DNA from: Perognathus longimembris pacificus
Taxonomy: Eukaryota; Chordata; Mammalia; Rodentia; Heteromyidae
Direction: 5' to 3'
Assembly: GCF_023159225.1 (NCBI RefSeq)
Contig: NC_063173.1
Span: 11,694,852 to 11,758,851 of the forward strand
Length of the DNA: 64,000 nucleotides
Below the pieces are notes generated by a model. The model ran no database searches. It was not told where the DNA came from and saw nothing but the letters and a program-made list of their open reading frames with translations. Positions 1 through 9,845 of this stretch are shown piece after piece; the first letter of the stretch is position 1, and the number at the start of each line of letters is the position of its first letter. The translations under genes and the position numbers were made by a program.

Positions 1-562
1 AGTTCTTTCTGTGGACACTCACACTCTGATTGTGAACCATCGCCTGTACATCTTTCCAATGAACTATGCAGGTTTGACACAAAAGAGACTGTTAGACTTA
101 CAAACAACAGAGATGACAGCGCAGCATGGTGAGGTCACTCCCTGCCACCTGTGGGTGGCTTGGGCTGGCCCTACATCCACCCCGTCGGCGGCTGCGGGTC
201 AGGACTTGGACTTGGGGCTGATGCATCCGTGTCCTGGGCTGTCGGCGCCGGCGAGTTGACTGGGCAGGACCCTCCGGAGCGGAGGGCACAGCTGAAACAT
301 TTTCCTCAGAGTCCTCCTCTTGTAGAGTTAACTGGGATGGGGAGTATGGAGCGGGAAACATTTCCTCCTCCGTGCTTCCTCCCTATGTCAAAGCTCCCTC
401 AATTTCCTCAAAGGTGGACCATTCTGACTTGCACAGGGTGATCCACTTTTCCTTTTTAAGGGCCACACCTTGGTTCTGAGCTATCTCCTTAACCTCCCTC
501 CAGTGAGCTAGGATCAAGTCTAGGGGGCTAGATGGAGGTCCTCAAGATAGAACGTTACCCAT
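1..562 (-). pseudogene. Broken 5' gag region of an endogenous gammaretrovirus-like element
   Basis: Read on the minus strand, an ATG at 562-560 opens a frame starting Met-Gly, the context expected for a myristoylated matrix protein. The following residues contain LILAHWREVKEIA and later KKEKWITLCKSEW, which resemble the matrix N-terminus of gammaretroviral Gag. The frame is broken by a TGA at 542-544 (codon 7) and a TAG at 383-385. A proline- and arginine-rich stretch follows down to about position 98, where another stop ends it. It lies downstream of a matching LTR, primer-binding site and leader, so it is the gag start of an old provirus whose remainder is left of the window. The copy looks dead. 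Family assignment rests on motif resemblance and on the tRNA-Pro primer site. Confidence 0.75.
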
Positions 563-1084
563 AGCTCTGATCAGAAGTTCAGTCCAAAAGGCTACAAAAA
601 ACAAAACAATAAAAAAGGAGGAAAACACACAGGCCTGAGAAAAGTTACGAGTTGGAGATCTCCCAAGCTGGCCCACAACCTCCTACAAGGGTGCAGAAGG
701 AATGGACCCGAGTTGGCCCACAACCTCCTGTAAGAAGGAGTGGACCCGAGTTGGCCCACAACCTCCTGCAAGGGTGCAGAAGGAGTGGACCCGAGTTACG
801 AGTTGGAGATCTCCCAAGTTGGCCCACAACCTCCTGCCAGGGTACGGGAGGAGTGGACCCAAGTTGGCCCACAACCTCCTGCCAGATAAGCAGAAGGAGC
901 AGACCCAAGTACAAGGTGGGCGGGTTGAGTCTCGTTTAGGAGGTCCTCCTGGTCAGTTCCGGCCAAAAACCAAACTGACTCGCGCCCTACAAGCAAAAGC
1001 AAAACAGACAAATTACAGGACAAGACAAATGAACAGTGCTGTTTTCTTACCTTCGGAGTCTGGGATCTCGGGGTCTCTGGGGCT
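563..1084 (-). mobile_element. Retroviral 5' untranslated leader of the provirus
   Basis: This is the stretch between the primer-binding site and the gag start of the minus-strand provirus. Just downstream of the primer site the minus strand reads GGTAAG (about 1048-1053), a plausible major splice donor in the place where gammaretroviruses carry theirs. A 45-bp tandem repeat occupies 646-910 and is listed separately. No intact reading frame of recognisable function is seen in the leader. Confidence 0.7.
646..910. repeat. Tandem repeat of about 45 bp inside the ERV leader
   Basis: Five imperfect copies of a unit starting gttggcccacaacctcctg lie at about 667-711, 712-749, 750-794, 818-862 and 863-908. 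Copy 2 is shortened by about 7 bp. A 23-bp spacer containing gagttggagatctccc separates copies 3 and 4, and the same spacer sequence precedes copy 1, which suggests a larger duplication event as well. The unit length is a multiple of three, so long spurious open frames appear on both strands. Confidence 0.9.
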
Positions 1085-1102
1085 ATCCCGGACGAGCCCC
1101 CA
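1085..1102 (-). promoter_or_regulatory. Retroviral primer-binding site, tRNA-Pro type
   Basis: The minus strand reads TGGGGGCTCGTCCGGGAT, an 18-bp match to the 3' end complement of tRNA-Pro as used by murine-leukemia-type gammaretroviruses. It sits 2 bp inside the LTR edge at 1105, the correct place for priming minus-strand DNA synthesis. This fixes both the orientation and the class (ERV1, gammaretrovirus-like) of the element. Confidence 0.92.
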
Positions 1103-1104
1103 AA

Positions 1105-1412
1105 TGTTGTGCCAAGTTGCAAGACCACCCCCAAGAAGACCACCGAGATTCAGACACTCCGAAATGCAAAAGCAAGGCAAGGCTTTATTTAACGAGCTGC
1201 CAACTCGGGCCTCGTCCTACCCACCGACACAGCGGAGGTTAGGAGGAAGCCTCGAGCTGTGATTACACAGGGCTTATAAAGGCAAAGAACAAGGTTACAA
1301 CAATCAGCTGTGCAAGCAAGATTAGAACACAGGTACAAATCTGATTGGCTCAGGGTTCGATTCTAAAATGGGGTTCACGTGGTGGGGCCTGACTTCAAAG
1401 TCTGGCACCTCA
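1105..1412 (-). mobile_element. 5' LTR of the minus-strand ERV1 provirus
   Basis: On the minus strand the LTR begins TGAGGTGCCAGAC and ends GGCACAACA next to the primer-binding site. It carries a TATA-like CTTTATAAG (about 1272-1280) and an AATAAA within AAATAAAGCC (about 1181-1190). It is clearly homologous to the solo LTR at 30556-30987 but about 125 bp shorter: the stretch between the 'ggctcgag' and 'ggggttcacg' equivalents is missing. The right-hand flank at 1413-1416 is CCAC. The matching duplication would lie beyond the left edge. Confidence 0.88.
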
Positions 1413-1446
1413 CCACGACTGGCTAAAAAAACAAAAAAAAAAAAAA
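1413..1446 (+). repeat. 3' tail of a SINE split by the provirus
   Basis: The sequence ccacgactggctaaa followed by an A-rich run is the typical 3' end of the local Geo-type SINEs (..gccccacgactggc + poly(A)). It abuts the LTR edge at 1412. The provirus therefore integrated into the last bases of a SINE, and the SINE body should resume left of the window. Confidence 0.65.
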
Positions 1447-1449
1447 CAA

Positions 1450-2160
1450 GACCCAAATTTCAAAAATTCACTTTAATTATTCCTTCATACCTATTTTACA
1501 ATAAAGGCAAGAGATATTTAAATCCTCCTTGCCCTGATTGTACTGGGCTACTAACTTGCTTTCTATCACTATAGTGTACGTTGCAATTCCCATCAGATGC
1601 TATGTAAGAAAAAATAAAATAAAATATTAACCTCTGCTTCAATGTACACTTTCTAGAATCTGCCAGAACTGGAGAACTGGGCAACAAGGCATTCATAAGT
1701 CTTCCGTGCTTTGTCTATAGGCTGATTCTAAAATTGAAAACCAATAAACAGCATGTACAATGTTAGGACTATGAAAGTATTAGTTACTGCAGAATCAAGT
1801 GGTGTGATTGGGCTCATAGAGAAGGAAATGGAATCCTGTATCACTCTAAGCCTGTGCCTCTCGAATGAGAATGCTTCGAGCATCAAGGTCATATGGATTC
1901 TCTCCTAATTTCTTTTCGGCTTTCTTCACTGTCTCTGGTACATACTTAGCTGCCTGTTCTTTAGTGCTGTCTCCTGACATGGCTTCCAAAGACCACAACG
2001 TGAGCACTGCCCAGCGGGTGGGAAGCTAGAAAAGAAAAAGTACACGAAAACTAGCCCCCTCCAAAAACCAAAAGAGCCACTCTCGCTCTCTGTCTCTGTC
2101 TCTGTCTCTGTCTCTGCCTGGCTCCAGACGGCCAATACAAGTCGCCACCGCCCACTCAAG
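1450..2160 (-). pseudogene. CSTF3: CSTF3 (CstF-77) N-terminal pseudogene, short-isoform type
   Basis: On the minus strand an ATG at 1980-1978 starts [20 protein letters not shown], followed by [22 protein letters not shown]. This matches the N-terminus of cleavage stimulation factor subunit 3, a HAT-repeat protein of mRNA 3'-end processing. The match stops at 1852. A 124-bp non-matching insert (1728-1851) ends in a splice-acceptor-like ttttcaattttag, and the match resumes at 1727 with NQPIDKARKTYE. A tryptophan codon is replaced by TAG at 1654-1656. After GCAGAG (about 1632) the sequence runs into AT-rich intron-like DNA, with ATTAAA on the minus strand at 1472-1477. 5'UTR-like sequence with a CAGAGA repeat extends to about 2160. 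No poly(A) tail is visible at the 3' end. It is a dead copy, probably of the short isoform made by intronic polyadenylation; a duplicated genomic fragment is the alternative. Confidence 0.85.
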
Positions 2161-2692
2161 CTATGAATTTAAATCAATAAAATGATTTTTAAATGCACAT
2201 TTACTCAGCGTTTAAAAGAAGGAGCTTTGAGGAGATACAGTCACTGCAACAGTTTTAGATGTTAAAAATGACTAGGGATGCAGCTGATGGGTAGAGTACT
2301 TTCCTAACATTCATTACTTGGTTCCCAGCACCACAAACAAACAAATAACAGCCAGCTTTACACCATCAACTCATTCCTCTGGGCCTTTGCGCAGGCTGTT
2401 GTTCCTGGAGTCTGAACACCTGTTCCACAGGCAAATTACCGTTGTTCTACAAGTCCCACCTTCAAGCCTCAGACTCCCACCCTGCCTTTCCCCAACCAAT
2501 CGGAATTCCTTTCTCCTGAGTTGCTAGGGCCTCCGTAGCGTTGTGGATCTAGCCCAGAGGGTAACTTCCTCTTCTGCCACCCAGTGAAGCTTAGAGACTG
2601 GCATCCTCCTGCTTCAGCATCCTTGTCACCTATGGTCCCCGTGGGTGAGCCTTCCCTGCTGCTTCTGGAGTCAGAATTCCCCTCCCCTTTTT
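2161..2692. other. Intergenic DNA with one ID-like SINE
   Basis: An ID-type tRNA-derived monomer in + orientation is recognisable at about 2272-2350 (ends ggttcccagcaccac plus an A-rich tail). The rest is unique sequence with no supported reading frame. Confidence 0.6.
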
Positions 2693-2930
2693 GTGCCAGC
2701 CCTCAGGCTTGAACTCGGCCTGGATTATGTCCCCGAGCTTTGGCTCACTGCTTCACTTTACCACTTGAGCCACAGCCTATGTTCGGCTTTTTTGGTGGTT
2801 ATTTAGAGATAGGGTCATAGACTCTCCTGCCCTGGCTTGTTTTGAATTCTGATCCTCAGATCTCAGCCTCCTGAGGTCTCCTGGCACTTCACCCAGAATC
2901 CTGGCCCTACCCGCCAGCCCCCCCCCCCCA
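2693..2930 (-). repeat. 7SL-Geo SINE, diverged
   Basis: Minus-orientation copy: the tail module (cttgaactcggcctgg .. accacttgagccacag) is followed by ggtggttatttagagatagg and a B1-like head (gatcctcagatctcagcctcctgag). The head end is disrupted after about 2875. A C-run/A-run junction at 2918-2939 follows. Confidence 0.7.
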
Positions 2931-2939
2931 AAAAAAAAA

Positions 2940-5780
2940 AGCCCCAAGGGCCTAATTCTCTGGGCAGCAGAGCCAGGAGGCTGAGTTAGTGGTGGAATAC
3001 TGGGTAGAATTCAAGTTCCACTAGTTGGGCACTAGGTGGCGATGTCGGACCAAGTAAAGGCAGAGGAGTTTCTGACCCCAGAGGTTAAATGTGAGCTGCT
3101 TGACACCTGAAGAAGGGGCTGAGCAATCCAAGTGTCAGATTCCAGAGCTGCTTCTCCTTCGTTCATCTGATGCACCCATGTCTGGTGGGGACCCTCCATC
3201 TCCCAGGTACAGAGTCCTCACCACGCCACACAGCCGAATCAGGAGGGCCCAGATCTCCTGAGTACAGAAATCCAGACTGTCACCAAGGGCTGTATGAGGG
3301 GATTGCCCTCTCCTCTCTGGGTCCAAACCATACTACTCCTTCCCATTGGTAGTGAGAGCCGAGAAAGATGGCCACACTTGGGGCTCCAGTTCTGATTCTA
3401 GTTCAAGCCTGAGGGCTCCTGTGTGTGAAACCAGGGCTGACCCCAAATGCTCTGAGACGCCAGGATCCCAGGATCCCTGTGGGCGGGGGGAGAATGAGTA
3501 GTGAGCCAATCAAGCATCTTGGCCAAGGATAGGCTGCCCCAGGAGTTGCCAGAAGGGAAACATTTTCCGGAGCTGGAAGGGCTGGCAGAGTGCAGGGCTG
3601 ACAGAGAGACCACAATGCACCCTTGTGTGGAGGTTTAGCTTGGACTCGCCTGCAGGCCCAGCCCAGGGGCTAGGGTGGACTTTGGTTTGTGATCTTCAGC
3701 CAGCCTCAGCTCCAGCACCACCCGTCCTAGGCCCAGGGATAGGAGCGTGAGATCAGCTCCCAGGCGGGCCCCAGGGTGATGCCGCTGGCTGGGGCTGGGC
3801 ACAGCCCTCCACTGACTGAGCTCCTGTTGCCTAAATAAACACATATAAACATGGAAGGCTCATCTACAACTCTCTCTGAGTGATAGGAGTCTAGGGAAGG
3901 TGCCCTCCTCAAGCCACCTCCGGGAGCTCAGGAGAGACTGCAGCTCCTCTATGGGTCTAGGTGGCTGAAGGTCTCTAGCTATGAGGCCATTTTAGAAGGC
4001 TGGGGCTCTGGACCTGGCTGAGCTGTAGTTTCCACCACTGCTGAGGGGAGGAAGGGAGGGCACCTAGCTCACTCGGCCTCAGGAAGAACCCCACCCAAGC
4101 CATGCTAGATCAATAGTGGCATGTATCCTTGTCTCCTCCTCATGGCTTCCTTGCCCTGACCTGCCTCCGGGGCTACTCTCAGGAAGCCCTTCTGGACCCC
4201 CTTTGGGCTACACCCAGGCTTCCCATGGTCTTGAATTAGTGAGCAGGGCCCTGCTACCTAGTAGTGCTCGTGTTCATGTCATCTGCTGGGACTGTGGCTC
4301 TTGTTACTAGGCTCCACTTCAGCCATTTCTGTGAGGTCAGGAAACTGTGGCGAACATGAGAGGAGACAATGCATGTTGAAGGGGCTGTAGCTAAACTATA
4401 AAGCACTGCACCTCTTTGATTGCTACTATTTATAAGGTGGAAATGAACAGAGAACTAGAAGATCCTGCCCTTGGGTCAAATTTAAAGAGGATTGACGAGA
4501 ATGCAATGAGATGTGGCCAGCACAAAGGTAGGTTTTATGTCTGGCTATATTATCAGAAGTGAAAAGCCTAGATTGCGAAATGTGAGACGTGATCCACTGG
4601 TTCTGCTCCGGAGCTGTATGTACGTTTCCTAGGAATGGCTTCTACCCTGAGGTCCCTGCTCAGGTAGTGTCAGGGCTGAAGCCCAGCAGCTATGAACTCA
4701 CTTTCCCCCCAGCTGAATAGGGTGTTTCAGGGCTGCTTCTACTGCTAGGCAGCAATATGTGTGAAAAGGAATAGATAGCAGCTGGGAAGTTCGTGGACCA
4801 TATTTCTCTCTTTGTGAGGTACACCAGGATCCCAGGAGTTCTCTCCGAGTTAGGAGCTGAGAGTCTAAATTGCTAAATGAGCTCAAGACTCTGAATGGGC
4901 CCCTGTCTATAACCACGTGGTGGTGATTGCCTCAGCAAGCCAGGTGCCAGGCTACGGGCTGTTTGCGTGTCTTTATTCCTGGGTGTGAATCAGTGAGAGG
5001 TGGGGCCCAGCTGTTCCAAGGTCTCTTTTGTTGATCTTCCTTACTGGTGAACTGGACAGCTGGGCACTTAGGCAGTGCCTGGAGTTTGCCCTTGGCTTCC
5101 CTTCCCCCAACATCTTGGCACCGTCAGCTCTGAGATCCCAGCTTGGAAAAGGACAAGGACGTAGACTTGAGACACGAACATTCCTGGCCTTGAGTTCCCA
5201 CATTGCTGTCTAGCTGCTGGGTGGGTGTGGCAAGGTGCTTTGCACTCTGAACCCCTGTCATCTGGGGCCTGTGAGGGGAATTCGAATGTGTGTGGAAGAA
5301 CTTCTTGTATAACAGATGCCCGGCAAATGGGACTTCCTCTGCCCGTTCTTTCCTCTCTTGGGAGACACTGCTACTGCTACAGTAACGGGTCGGATGCTGT
5401 GGCTTCTGTGGCCCTGGTGATCTGGAAGTCTCACAGGGTCCCAAAAGCCCAAGCTGGGTGCCTGCTATTGCAGTAATCTCAGGCCCCACTTCTTCCCTGG
5501 AAGAAGCCCCTCCATCTTCAGCCCCGTGGTCTGTCCTTCCTCATATTATCCAAGATCCTGAGAGCTAATGAGATACCTCCCTGATGGCTCCCTTCTGAGC
5601 ACTCAGCACCCATAACAGGCCTTCCAGTCTCTCTAGAACGTTCTTCCTTGGAACCGTGGGGTTTCATCTAGTAGGGAGTCCATGTTGACTTCTCCTCAGT
5701 CACTCCATAATGTCTCTGAGGAGATCGTGAGCAATTGCACCCATTGCCAACACACGGTGTATCCTCCTGCCAGAGACCTT
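2940..5780. other. Unique intergenic sequence, about 2.8 kb
   Basis: I see no SINE, LTR or recognisable coding exon here. Short open frames up to about 120 codons exist on both strands, but they overlap each other and carry no recognisable domain. This is the longest repeat-poor stretch outside the promoter zone and could hold conserved non-coding sequence or an untranslated exon that cannot be recognised by eye. Confidence 0.5.
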
Positions 5781-5783
5781 CCC

Positions 5784-5896
5784 TCCTTTCTTTCTTCCTT
5801 CTCCTTCCCTCCTTCCTGCCTTCTTTCCTTTGTTCCTTCCTTCCTCCCTTCCTTCCTTTTTTCCTTCCTTCCATCCTTCCTTCTTTCCTTCTTTTA

Positions 5897-5942
<46 letters not shown>

Positions 5943-5944
5943 AT
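5784..5944. repeat. (TTCC)n polypyrimidine tract followed by (TG)n
   Basis: An imperfect TTCC/TTTC array runs to about 5896, followed by about 21 TG units (5900-5941). It abuts a SINE on its right, and the two simple repeats form one long purine/pyrimidine-asymmetric and alternating tract. Confidence 0.95.
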
Positions 5945-6105
5945 GTACCCGTCCTGTGGCCTAAACTTAGGGCCTGGGCACTGTCCCTGAGCGTTTTTTT
6001 GGTGATTAATTGGAGATAAGAGTCTCACAGACTTTGAATCACGATCTTCAGATCTCAGCTTCCTGAGTAACTAGGATTCCAGGCGTGGGTCACTGGCACT
6101 GGCTG
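5945..6105 (-). repeat. 7SL-Geo SINE, internally shortened
   Basis: Minus orientation: gggcctgggcactgtccctgagc joins directly to ttggtgattaattggagataag, so the middle part with 'cttgagccacag' is missing. The head ends at about 6103 (ggtcactggcactggct). Confidence 0.8.
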
Positions 6106-6514
6106 AGACTCCCTTTTCTGGCATTGCAGAAACTCTTGAAACCCATTGAATAAGAGGCCCACAGGACTTTAGCATAGTGCACTCCCTTGAGGAAGTTACC
6201 AAAACACGTGGGGTGTCTGAGCTCTGCCACATGGTGAGAAGGCCCAGCTGGGTTGGTCTTGTTCTGCACAGTTGGCAAAGGGCAGCTTTGCGGCCTCACA
6301 TCCCTTAGGTATATCACAGAAGTCACCCGGAACAGGAAGAAGCTAGCAGGCCTCTGAGCAGCATTACCACAGGGCTGTGCCCTCTAGCAGGAAGAGGCAT
6401 GCCCAGGAGGAGGCCTGGGTTACCATGCTGGACCTCTGGCAGTGTAATAGGGAGGTCAGATCTGGCCAGTGCCATCATTAGCTGTGGAGGAGCTTCAGGT
6501 TGACTCCAGCTCAG
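6106..6514. other. Unique intergenic sequence
   Basis: No recognisable repeat, RNA gene or exon is seen between the SINE and the LTR. Confidence 0.5.
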
Positions 6515-7130
6515 ATTAGAGCAGAAGCCAACTCCATCTTCACTAAGATCTCCCCCACCCTATCCAGGGAAGTTCCCCTTTGCTGTGATAAGATTGTGTA
6601 AACTGCTTGACCACCTGAAGCATGAAAAGTTCAAGGAACGTTCAAGGTTAAACCCGTGCCCTCCTATGAGTAGGCGAATCCACCTGCATCATGTGAGCCC
6701 CGCTAAATCCATGTGCCAATTCTAACTAGAATGATAGGTTGGTTCAAACAGATACTGTGAGGCAGACTGTAACTCTATTGGCCACCTGTGTGCGGCCTAG
6801 CATGCTCTGTAAGTGTTGTATCCTCATTGGTCACCTGCGTGTGGCAAGTTTGTCTGTGATGTTTGCCTTATAACCAGGCTGGAAGGCCACATGGTCACGC
6901 GGTCCCAGCTCCTGAGTCTGGGCCCTGACCCTGCACTCGTGGTCGGCAGTTTCGGCTCCCGAGTCTGGGCTGCGACCAAGGCCGGTCGGTTCACTTTTTG
7001 TTCACTTTTTACTTCCCTAATAAATCTGTCTTTTTGTCATCTTGTAGCTGGAGACTGTGTGGTGGACTCTTGGGGGAACCAGGAATCCCCTCCTTTGGGG
7101 GGGGACACCCCGTTTCATTGTAGCGAACCC
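6515..7130 (+). mobile_element. ERV1-like solo LTR, diverged
   Basis: The plus strand carries a TATA-like gccttataacc (about 6865) and an AATAAA at 7019-7024, followed by a T-rich stretch. A characteristic part reads gctcccgagtctgggctgcgacc .. cggttcactttttg. The block is related to the LTR at 46551-47074, sharing an 'actccat..' start region, 'gcttccc/cttccctaataa' around the poly(A) signal, and a 'gaatcccctcc' end. The ends are not fixed because I could not find a clear target-site duplication. No internal retroviral sequence adjoins it. Confidence 0.65.
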
Positions 7131-8567
7131 TCACTCTACTTCAGCAGGACTTGCCCCCTACTTGGACTGACTCTGCCCTCGGAGAGGCAGCTAGAACTTG
7201 GGGTTTCCCTCCCACTAAGACCACTAACCCTGTTGTTGCCCTGACCATCAGGGAACAGTGGGGAAAACTACTTCTGGCCACGCCCAGTCCTGGCCCTGCT
7301 TCTCAAAGAGTAGCTAGCCATGTCACCCAGGGCAGCCGGCATATTCTCTGAAGCAGATGCCTCCTGGGAGAGGGGCCCAAGGTATGTGAAGCCCCAAGGC
7401 CCATTGTGCCAGCTCCAGGGCGTGGCAGAAAACAGATATAGTTCCTCCAGTCTCTGTCCTTTTTGGAGTCTGCCCTATTCTGACCCATACAGGCCCTTGT
7501 AGAGTCCTCCTTCCAAGAAAAACCAAGTGGCCATGGTGGGGGTGGGCAGCCCCCGGCTCCATGGTGGAATGCTAATGTTAGCCCAGGGCAGATCCCGCGG
7601 GGAAGCAGGGCCTGGCAGGTGATGGAAAGAGCCCAACAGATCCAGGTTCTTTTGGTTCTGGCCCTAACCTACTCTCTGCAGGACTTCTGGGCCTCTCCAA
7701 CAGAAGCTGGCGAGCCATTGGATTCCTAGGTGCTCCATTTGAGTGCCAAGCCTCATACCATTTTCTCCTCCTAGGGTCCTTCCTGTCTCCTCTCCCTGGA
7801 AACTCTCCTGGCCCCAAAGTCCTCTGACTGATTCACCAGAGTAACCTTTCCTCTCCATATTCCCCAGAACTGCCAGCTCTATCAGCCAGCCACCCACAGA
7901 ATTATCATCGGTTCCATTCATCTTATCCACCTTAGGTAGCTGCATTGTCAGAAAGCGAATGCCATTCGTTGCAGCCCCCATTGTCTTACCTGTAAAATTG
8001 GGACTGAGGTCTCAGCCCTTCCCCTGTGATGGATCTGGAGCTCAACACAGTCATTTCAGTTGTCATCCTGTGACAGGTGATAAAGCAAAAACACTGCCCC
8101 ACAGATGCAGGAGCCTCGGGGCTGGGGTTCTCAGTCCTGTGGAAAAGCTCCTCTGAGCAGCTGACTGATTTACCCCACCTCATTGGCCTGGGGTGGTCTG
8201 GAAATGTGGAGCCCAGAGGAGAAGATGGATGCCTTGGGAGGTGTCTGGCTCTGGACAGGGTAAAGACTCCTCTCTTCTACTGGGCACTTGTCATGTGCTA
8301 GAGCCTCTCCTAAGTGTATCACACCCTGTGACACATCCACTCACCCCAAGTCACAGGGTCCTGAGTAGTTCCAGTCAGTACTGTTTCTGTCTCCTATCTC
8401 AGAACCATACATACCAAGGACACCTGGACACCTGGGGGCAAATGAGTGTTTCTTTGAAATGCTATCCCAGAAGTGATAGTCTTCTACTTGGAAAAAAAGT
8501 GAGTTACACTACAGGGGCTTGGGGACAACTGGCCTTTTCATAGTAGAATTTGTTTAAACTATATTTT
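7131..8567. other. Unique intergenic sequence, about 1.4 kb
   Basis: GC-moderate sequence without a repeat I can name. Overlapping open frames of 60-140 codons on both strands (for example about 7664-7981 minus and 8193-8543 plus) show no domain, no splice structure and no similarity I recognise. I take them as chance. Confidence 0.5.
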
Positions 8568-8762
8568 TTCCAGTCCTAGGGCTTGAACTCAGGGCCTGAG
8601 CACTGTCTCTGGCTTCCTTTTGCTCAAGGCTAGCACTCTACCACTTGAGCCACAGCATGCACCACTTCTGGCCTTTTCTGTTTATGTGGTGCTGAGGAAT
8701 TGAACCCAGGGTTCATGCATGCAAGGCAAACACTCTACCACTAAGACATATTCCGAGCTCTA
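8568..8762 (-). repeat. ID-Geo SINE
   Basis: Full dimer in minus orientation, from the tail end (ccagtcctagggcttgaac) to the ID head (aagacatattccgagctc). The divergence is moderate. Confidence 0.88.
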
Positions 8763-9359
8763 AAATAATTTTTGACTGATAGAAAAGTTGCAAACCAAGT
8801 ATCGGTACTGAACAACAACAAAAAGATAGCAGATCTTATTCTGTGAATTCGGAGACATTTTTGTTTTAGTTTCAGTCTCTTTCTGAAGCAGAAACAGGCT
8901 CTCAGATGAATGGCAGAGGAAATACCTAATACAATATTTCACTACATCCTCCTTTCTCTTCCCTAAAGTTTCCACATTCCTTTTGGGAACACTGTGGTTC
9001 CAGGAAAGCTAACTCCAGGGAAGGAAACATAGGTAGGTTTGACAAGTCAGTACATTCCATCTTTCAGGCACATTGATTGGCTCAGGATTGGTCTTGTGAC
9101 CTAGAATGGTCCAATCAGAGTGAATCTCAGACTTGGCTTGTATTCTGGCTCACAGATGCTCCTTTCTGCTGGGGTTGCTGGAAGGCAGCCCAGTGGAGAT
9201 AGGGGAGTTTTCACAGTGATGTCCTTACTGCAGCTGATTGTCAAGGAATTGAAACTTGTTGAGTTGAAAGGAAACAAGTCTGCTCTTTTTCGTGGTTCTT
9301 CTTTTGGCTTTTAAACCTAGTTACTGCCTTTTTTGCCCTTCTTTCTCTGTCTCCTCTGT
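8763..9359. other. Unique intergenic sequence
   Basis: No repeat, exon or RNA gene is recognised in this stretch. Confidence 0.45.
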
Positions 9360-9582
9360 CTCCCTCTCTCTCTTTGCACCAGGTTTGAATTTAGGGCCTT
9401 GCACTTGCTAGGTAAACTACCACTTAAGCCATGCCTCCAGACTTTTTTTGCTTCAATTTTATTTTTCAGATAGGGTCTGGATTTTTGTCTGGAGCAGTCT
9501 CTGACCAGGACCTTCCTAGGTCTGCCTCCCCCAGAGCTGAGATTATAGACATGTACTACCTATGCCCAGCTTTTCTCTTTTG
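9360..9582 (-). repeat. B1-ID dimeric SINE
   Basis: Read on the minus strand, a B1-like head (gctgggcataggtagtacat, then a 'gaggcagacc' motif) is followed by an A-rich linker and an ID-like half (ggcatggcttaagtggtag .. aaattcaaacctggtgc). A pyrimidine (TCTC) run at 9340-9376 borders it. The architecture is that of the B1-dID type known from several non-murid rodents. Confidence 0.75.
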
Positions 9583-9671
9583 AAAACTCTTAACATTGTA
9601 GGTAGAGTTTATACAACTTGCTAATCTTGTTTGATTATTTATTCATACCAGCCCAGTTTAAAATGTCAGTC

Positions 9672-9775
9672 TGAGAGGCTGAGGATAGAGCTCAGTGGTA
9701 GAGCCCTTACCTAGTGTGTGCAAGGCTGGGTGCTTGAGTCTCAGCACTACACACATACAACAACAACAACAAGAG
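9672..9775 (+). repeat. ID-like SINE monomer
   Basis: The A box (agctcagtggtagagc) and B box (cttgagtctcagcac) regions are visible. The tail is (ACA)/(CAA)-rich. Confidence 0.8.
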
Positions 9776-9845
9776 AACAGAAAACAAACCCCACCATTCT
9801 CCTGTCCAATACACAGCAATCCGCCAACCATACCCAAGCTAAAAA

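Noticed and set aside
646..910. Direct repeats that might suggest a CRISPR-like array
   Set aside because: Vertebrate genomic DNA; the copies are adjacent without unique spacers and sit in a retroviral leader.
702..1262. 186-codon plus-strand open frame in the left end
   Set aside because: It runs antisense through the ERV leader repeat, primer site and LTR. The openness comes from repeat units whose length is a multiple of three.
5668..6019. Open frames over the 5.8-kb simple repeat
   Set aside because: Low-complexity Pro/Ser/Phe and Cys/Val from (TTCC)n and (TG)n.
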